From the NCBI GenBank assembly GCA_902475515.1, contig CABSAB010000042.1, positions 1 through 8,721 on the forward strand: a DNA stretch of 8,721 bases. The letters run 5' to 3'. This DNA is from an uncultured Eubacteriales bacterium. GTDB lineage: Bacteria; Bacillota; Clostridia; Oscillospirales; Oscillospiraceae. The notes beneath the pieces are model-generated. The model was given only the letters and a program-made list of their open reading frames with translations. It was not told the DNA's origin and made no database searches. Shown one piece after another: positions 6,063-8,721 of the stretch. The translations under genes and the position numbers were made by a program. The number at the start of each line of letters is the position of its first letter. Within the stretch, counting starts at the first letter, position 1.

Positions 6063-6772
6063 AGGTCTACTACGATCTGCACATGCACTCCTGCCTTTCT
6101 CCCTGCGGGGCGGACGACATGACCCCCAACAATCTGGTGAATATGGCGGCCCTGGCGGGGCTCCAGGTCATTGCCGTTTCGGATCACAACACCACGAAGA
6201 ACGTGCCCGCGGCCATGGAAGTGGGAAAGGCCGCAGGGGTTTTGGTGGTGCCGGCCATGGAGCTGACCACCAAAGAGGACATCCATGTGCTGTGCCTGCT
6301 TCCCGATGTGGAAAAGGCGGAGGCATTGCGGCAGTATGTTTATGGGAAGCTCCCCCAGCGGAAGAACCGGCCGAAGGCATTTGGCCATCAGTATGTGATG
6401 GATGAAAACGACGAGATCATCGAGGAGGAGGAACAACTCCTCTCCTTTGGCGCGGACATCGGCATTTACGAGGTGCGGCAACTGCTCACGGACTTCGGCG
6501 GACTGGCGGTGCCGGCGCACATTGACCGGGCCAGTTATTCGCTGATCGGGGTCATGGGTCTGGTGGATACGGAGATGGGTTTTTCCGTCTATGAAACGAC
6601 CATAGACTGCGACCGGGCGGCACTGACGGAGAAATACCGGTTTGACGGTGGGTTTATCTCCAATTCCGACGCACATGATCTCACGGCCATCCGGGATGCG
6701 GAGCGGGTGCTGGAGGTTGAGGAGCTCTCGGCGGCGGCGGTGATCGAGGCCGTGCGGGGGCTGGGGGGATAA
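6059..6772 (+). CDS. PHP-domain metal-dependent phosphoesterase
   Basis: A 237-residue protein with the full set of PHP metal-binding motifs: DLHMHSCLSPCG (6-17, His8 and His10), SDHN (41-44), Glu68 in AMELT, His76 in EDIHVL, AHIDR (153-157) and NSDAHD (202-207, Asp204 and His206). PHP enzymes hydrolyse phosphate monoesters or diesters using a di- or trinuclear metal site; the substrate here cannot be predicted. Stand-alone PHP proteins of this size include nucleotide and histidinol-phosphate phosphatases, and the neighbours argue against histidine synthesis. It is the last gene of the operon and is translationally coupled through an ATGA overlap. Only 11 bp separate its stop from that of the convergent small gene, with no visible terminator. 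Confidence 0.92.
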   Translation: MKVYYDLHMHSCLSPCGADDMTPNNLVNMAALAGLQVIAVSDHNTTKNVPAAMEVGKAAGVLVVPAMELTTKEDIHVLCLLPDVEKAEALRQYVYGKLPQRKNRPKAFGHQYVMDENDEIIEEEEQLLSFGADIGIYEVRQLLTDFGGLAVPAHIDRASYSLIGVMGLVDTEMGFSVYETTIDCDRAALTEKYRFDGGFISNSDAHDLTAIRDAERVLEVEELSAAAVIEAVRGLGG

Positions 6773-6783
6773 CTCTGCCGGAT

Positions 6784-7023
6784 TTAGTTGGTCAGGGCTT
6801 CGGCCAGGAGCTTTACAGCCAGGGAGAAGCCCTGATAGAACATTTCTTCTGTGTCTTCCACATAGGTTCGGTTCACTTCGGACATGAAATCGTTGAATGC
6901 CTTTTCCAGCTCCGGTGACTGGGCGGCAAGACGGCTGAAAAAGGGCTCCCGGGGTAAGGGGTAGTTTCGTTCTGCTTGGGGGTCCAGGCCACCGTAGTAC
7001 AGTTGTTGCAGGGTAGATTTCAT
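6784..7023 (-). CDS. DUF6809-like small protein
   Basis: A 79-residue protein beginning MKSTLQQLYYGGL, the N-terminal pattern I associate with the DUF6809 family of small Firmicute proteins. The C-terminal part (YQGFSLAVKLLAEAL) is an amphipathic helix. No catalytic motif, signal peptide or membrane span is visible and the function is unknown. ATG 7023 has AGGAG 9 nt upstream; an in-frame TTG at 7032 would leave no spacer. It is transcribed from a perfect promoter whose spacer is filled by an operator-like palindrome. The divergent XRE regulator is probably its repressor, and the pair looks like a self-contained cassette. Confidence 0.82.
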   Translation of the reverse strand: MKSTLQQLYYGGLDPQAERNYPLPREPFFSRLAAQSPELEKAFNDFMSEVNRTYVEDTEEMFYQGFSLAVKLLAEALTN

Positions 7024-7054
7024 AATTATCAACTCCTAAGGTTTGGATGGGTAC

Positions 7055-7083
7055 ATTATATCCCCTAATTAGGGGAATGTCAA
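7055..7083 (-). promoter_or_regulatory. Consensus promoter of the DUF6809-like gene
   Basis: TTGACA (7083-7078) and TATAAT (7060-7055) are separated by 17 bp on the minus strand. The spacer contains the 14-bp palindrome at 7062-7075, so a bound repressor would block RNA polymerase directly. Confidence 0.9.
7062..7075. promoter_or_regulatory. Operator 1, perfect 14-bp palindrome
   Basis: CCCCTAATTAGGGG is a perfect palindrome lying between the -35 and -10 of the leftward promoter. Its size and position suit a dimeric HTH regulator, most simply the XRE protein at 7126. Confidence 0.75.
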
Positions 7084-7090
7084 TAGAAAC

Positions 7091-7104
7091 TCCCTTATTT
7101 GGGG
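7091..7104. promoter_or_regulatory. Operator 2, imperfect copy of operator 1
   Basis: TCCCTTATTTGGGG aligns without gaps to operator 1, matching 11 of 14 bases, with an offset of 29 bp (about three helical turns). It lies just upstream of the XRE gene, where it could mediate autoregulation. No strong plus-strand promoter is seen; GATAAA at 7105 is a possible -10. Confidence 0.62.
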
Positions 7105-7125
7105 GATAAAAGGCGGTGCTCCGTA

Positions 7126-7362
7126 ATGGAGAATGAGTATAACTCGCAGGAAATTGCCACCAGAATCAAGGCAAGAGCAAAAGAACAAAACAGGAAAATT
7201 GGTGAAGTTCTTGCCTCTTGCGGACTTGGCAAAAATACGGTTTCTAAAATCAGCACAGGAACCGATATTTTGACACTAAACTTTGCAAAGATTGCCGATT
7301 ACCTGGACTGTTCCGTGGACTACCTCTTGGGGCGGACGGAGAATCCGGAGGTAAATCAATAG
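7126..7362 (+). CDS. XRE-family HTH transcriptional regulator
   Basis: A 78-residue protein that is essentially one Cro/C1-type helix-turn-helix domain. IATRIKARAKEQNRKIGEVL (10-29) forms the first helices, GLGKNTVSKISTG (32-44) the recognition region, and FAKIADYLDCSVDYLLGR (52-69) the characteristic XRE C-terminal signature. The start is ATG 7126, with AAGGCGG about 10 nt upstream; an in-frame TTG at 7099 would overlap operator 2. It diverges from the DUF6809-like gene and probably represses both directions through the two palindromes. The coding sequence is visibly more AT-rich than the serine and hydrogenase-like genes, suggesting separate acquisition. Confidence 0.92.
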   Translation: MENEYNSQEIATRIKARAKEQNRKIGEVLASCGLGKNTVSKISTGTDILTLNFAKIADYLDCSVDYLLGRTENPEVNQ

Positions 7363-7446
7363 AAAGTGGCACCCAAACCGTCCTCTTTGGGCTGCGCCCG
7401 CAGGCGCGTTTCGGAGGCCAACTGGCCGAAGGCCGGCTCTTAGGCC

Positions 7447-7484
7447 GGAGATAAGGTGGCAGGGCGAAGCTGTGACGGATGAAG
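7447..7484. repeat. Probable dispersed clostridial intergenic repeat
   Basis: On the minus strand this reads CTTCATCCGTCACAGCTTCG followed by CCCTGCCACCTTATCTCC. The CATCCGTCA ... CACCTT layout is one I recognise from intergenic repeats in many gut Clostridia. The match is from memory; copy number in this genome is unknown. Confidence 0.45.
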
Positions 7485-7533
7485 AGCGGCAGGCAGAAGC
7501 GATACCGGAAAGACTTCGGTGAATACACAGCAC

Positions 7534-7555
7534 GGGCCGATGTGGGCATCGGCCC
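7534..7555. repeat. Perfect 9-bp stem-loop repeat
   Basis: GGGCCGATG and CATCGGCCC flank a TGGG loop. It resembles a palindromic unit (GTAGGGGCCGATG...) common between genes of Oscillospiraceae-like genomes. No T tract follows on either strand, so it is not a standard terminator. Confidence 0.6.
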
Positions 7556-7596
7556 CTACAGAGGAAAAGAAACAGAGAAAGAAGAGGAATAATCAA

Positions 7597-8721
7597 ATGT
7601 CAATCTTTCGGCGGTTTGTATCCTACTACAAGCCTTATAAGAAGTTCTTTTTTATGGACATGCTCTGCGCCGTTTTGCTGTGCATCATCGATTTGGCGTT
7701 TCCACAGATCCTCCGGTGGCTGCCGGAGGGCTTGTTTTCGGGGTCGGCGGAATCCATTCTGTCGGCCTTAAAGTGGCTGTTTCCGGCGTTGCTGGGATGG
7801 TATCTCCTCCGGGGACTGTGCCAGTTCTATGTGACCTCCTACGGCCACATCATGGGCACCCGCATGGAGACGGATATGCGGCAGGACCTGTTTGACAAAT
7901 ACATGAGCCTGAGCTATTCCTACTACGACCGGAACAACACCGGCGAGATGATGAGCCGCCTGGTGACAGACCTGTTCGATATCTCGGAGCTGGCCCATCA
8001 CGGGCCGGAAAATCTGCTGATGTGCTCCCTGAAAATACTGGGCAGCTTTGTGCTGCTGCTGTGCATCAACGTGCCCATGACCCTGTGCCTGATGGTGGTG
8101 GTGCTGATCCTGGTGGTATTCACAGTGCTGCGGCAGACCCGGATGCAGAAGATCTTTACGGATAACCGGGAACGGATCGCCGACGTGAATGCCGGGGTGC
8201 AGAACTCCCTGGCAGGCATCCGGGTGGTGAAGACCTTTGCGGCGGAGCAGGGGGAACGGGAGACCTTCCACAGTTCCAACGGCCGCTACCGGAAGTCGAA
8301 GGAAAAGAGCTATATGGCCATGGGCATCTTCCACGGGGGCAGCCACTTCCTCCAGGGAATGCTGTATGTGGTGATGCTGGTGTCCGGCGGATTTTTCATT
8401 GCCCGGGGACAGCTCGACTATACGGACCTGGCCATTTATGCCCTGTACATCGGCATTTTCATCACGCCCATCGGCCAGCTCATGGACTTTACGGAGATGC
8501 TCCAAAAGGGCTATGCGGGCTTCAAGCGCTTTGCTCAGATCATCGAGACGGAGCCGGATATTGTGGAAAAGCCCGACGCGGTGGCGCTGACGGACGTGAA
8601 AGGGGACCTGACCTATCAGGATGTGACCTTTTTCTATACGGAAACTGAGCCGGTGCTGAGCCACCTGAATATCCACATTCCCGCCGGGTTCTCCCGCACG
8701 GACCCGGCAAAGATATACACA
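7597..8721 (+). CDS. ABC exporter, fused membrane and ATPase type, 3' end missing or disrupted
   Basis: The frame is open from ATG 7597 to the window end (375 residues). Residues 1-320 form a type I ABC exporter membrane domain, with hydrophobic helices at about 18-38, 57-76, 143-177 and 250-292. They include the family motifs YYDRNNTGEMMSRLVTDL (109-126) and GIRVVKTFAAEQ (207-218). The ATPase domain begins near 337 with LTYQDVTFFYTETEPVLSHL (338-357), holding the A-loop aromatic region. After IPAG (361-364) the expected continuation into Walker A (K..ALVGPSGGGKST) is missing: residues 365-375 (FSRTDPAKIYT) do not fit. Such proteins act as homo- or heterodimers exporting lipids, peptides or drugs. 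A full protein has about 570-590 residues. An AGAGGA ribosome site lies about 10 nt before the ATG. Confidence 0.9.
   Translation, partial: MSIFRRFVSYYKPYKKFFFMDMLCAVLLCIIDLAFPQILRWLPEGLFSGSAESILSALKWLFPALLGWYLLRGLCQFYVTSYGHIMGTRMETDMRQDLFDKYMSLSYSYYDRNNTGEMMSRLVTDLFDISELAHHGPENLLMCSLKILGSFVLLLCINVPMTLCLMVVVLILVVFTVLRQTRMQKIFTDNRERIADVNAGVQNSLAGIRVVKTFAAEQGERETFHSSNGRYRKSKEKSYMAMGIFHGGSHFLQGMLYVVMLVSGGFFIARGQLDYTDLAIYALYIGIFITPIGQLMDFTEMLQKGYAGFKRFAQIIETEPDIVEKPDAVALTDVKGDLTYQDVTFFYTETEPVLSHLNIHIPAGFSRTDPAKIYT
8689..8721. other. Last 33 bases do not continue the ABC transporter
   Basis: Up to GGG at 8686-8688 the sequence encodes a normal ABC ATPase lead-in; from 8689 the encoded residues lose all family resemblance just where Walker A should begin. 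Candidates are the end of an inserted mobile element (the reverse strand begins TGTGTATATC), a chimeric contig end, or low-quality sequence. Too little is visible to decide. Confidence 0.55.

Larger units (their letters stand above)
7363..7596. other. Intergenic region of 234 bp made of short inverted repeats
   Basis: No convincing gene is present. Hairpins occur at 7372-7391 (CCCAAA/TTTGGG), 7394-7407 (GCGCC/GGCGC) and 7534-7555. None is followed by a T tract. No clear promoter for the downstream ABC gene was found, so its expression may come from the XRE side or from a weak promoter I cannot recognise. The ABC ribosome site (AGAGGA) is at the right end. Confidence 0.6.

Noticed and set aside
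7479..7592. Small open frame of 37 codons before the ABC gene
   Set aside because: It reads through the palindromic repeat at 7534-7555, lacks a ribosome site and has no recognisable domain.

Overview
The window looks like a chromosomal segment of a fairly high-GC anaerobic Firmicute, most likely a gut Clostridia lineage such as Oscillospiraceae or a relative. This is inferred from gene content and style: strong GGAGG ribosome sites, SigA-type promoters, a DUF6809-like small protein, an H-cluster-like iron-sulfur gene cluster, and palindromic intergenic repeats of the type I associate with these genomes. No rRNA, tRNA, CRISPR array or complete insertion sequence was seen.

Left part (1-3480), minus strand. 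A serine biosynthesis operon, serC then serA, is read leftward from a perfect consensus promoter (3424-3452). It is followed by a hairpin and a MATE efflux gene cut by the window edge. Between serC and serA lies a structured intergenic element of about 110 bp. After it comes an in-frame remnant of a second, divergent serC 3' end, still at operon spacing from serA.

Middle part (3486-6772), plus strand. A divergent promoter drives a compact five-gene operon: DRTGG-domain protein (broken), GHKL/RsbW-like ATPase, ferredoxin-[FeFe]-hydrogenase-like protein, intact DRTGG-domain protein, and PHP phosphoesterase. GTGA and ATGA overlaps and short gaps tie it together. All four H-cluster ligand cysteines are kept but the proton-relay cysteine is Glu, which fits a redox or H2 sensing module better than a bulk hydrogenase.

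The most unusual structure is in the first gene of this operon. A 46-bp insert flanked by a 5-6 bp direct repeat introduces a stop codon. The insert is, in inverted orientation, a fusion of 21 bp from the operon promoter with 26 bp from the start of the next gene, as if a copy of a deletion junction had been pasted in backwards.

Right part (6784-8721). A leftward DUF6809-like small gene and a rightward, AT-richer XRE repressor share a control region with two operator-like palindromes 29 bp apart; one fills the 17-bp spacer of a perfect promoter. A repeat-rich intergenic region follows, then an ABC exporter. Its sequence stops resembling an ABC transporter just before the expected Walker A motif, 33 bp from the window end.
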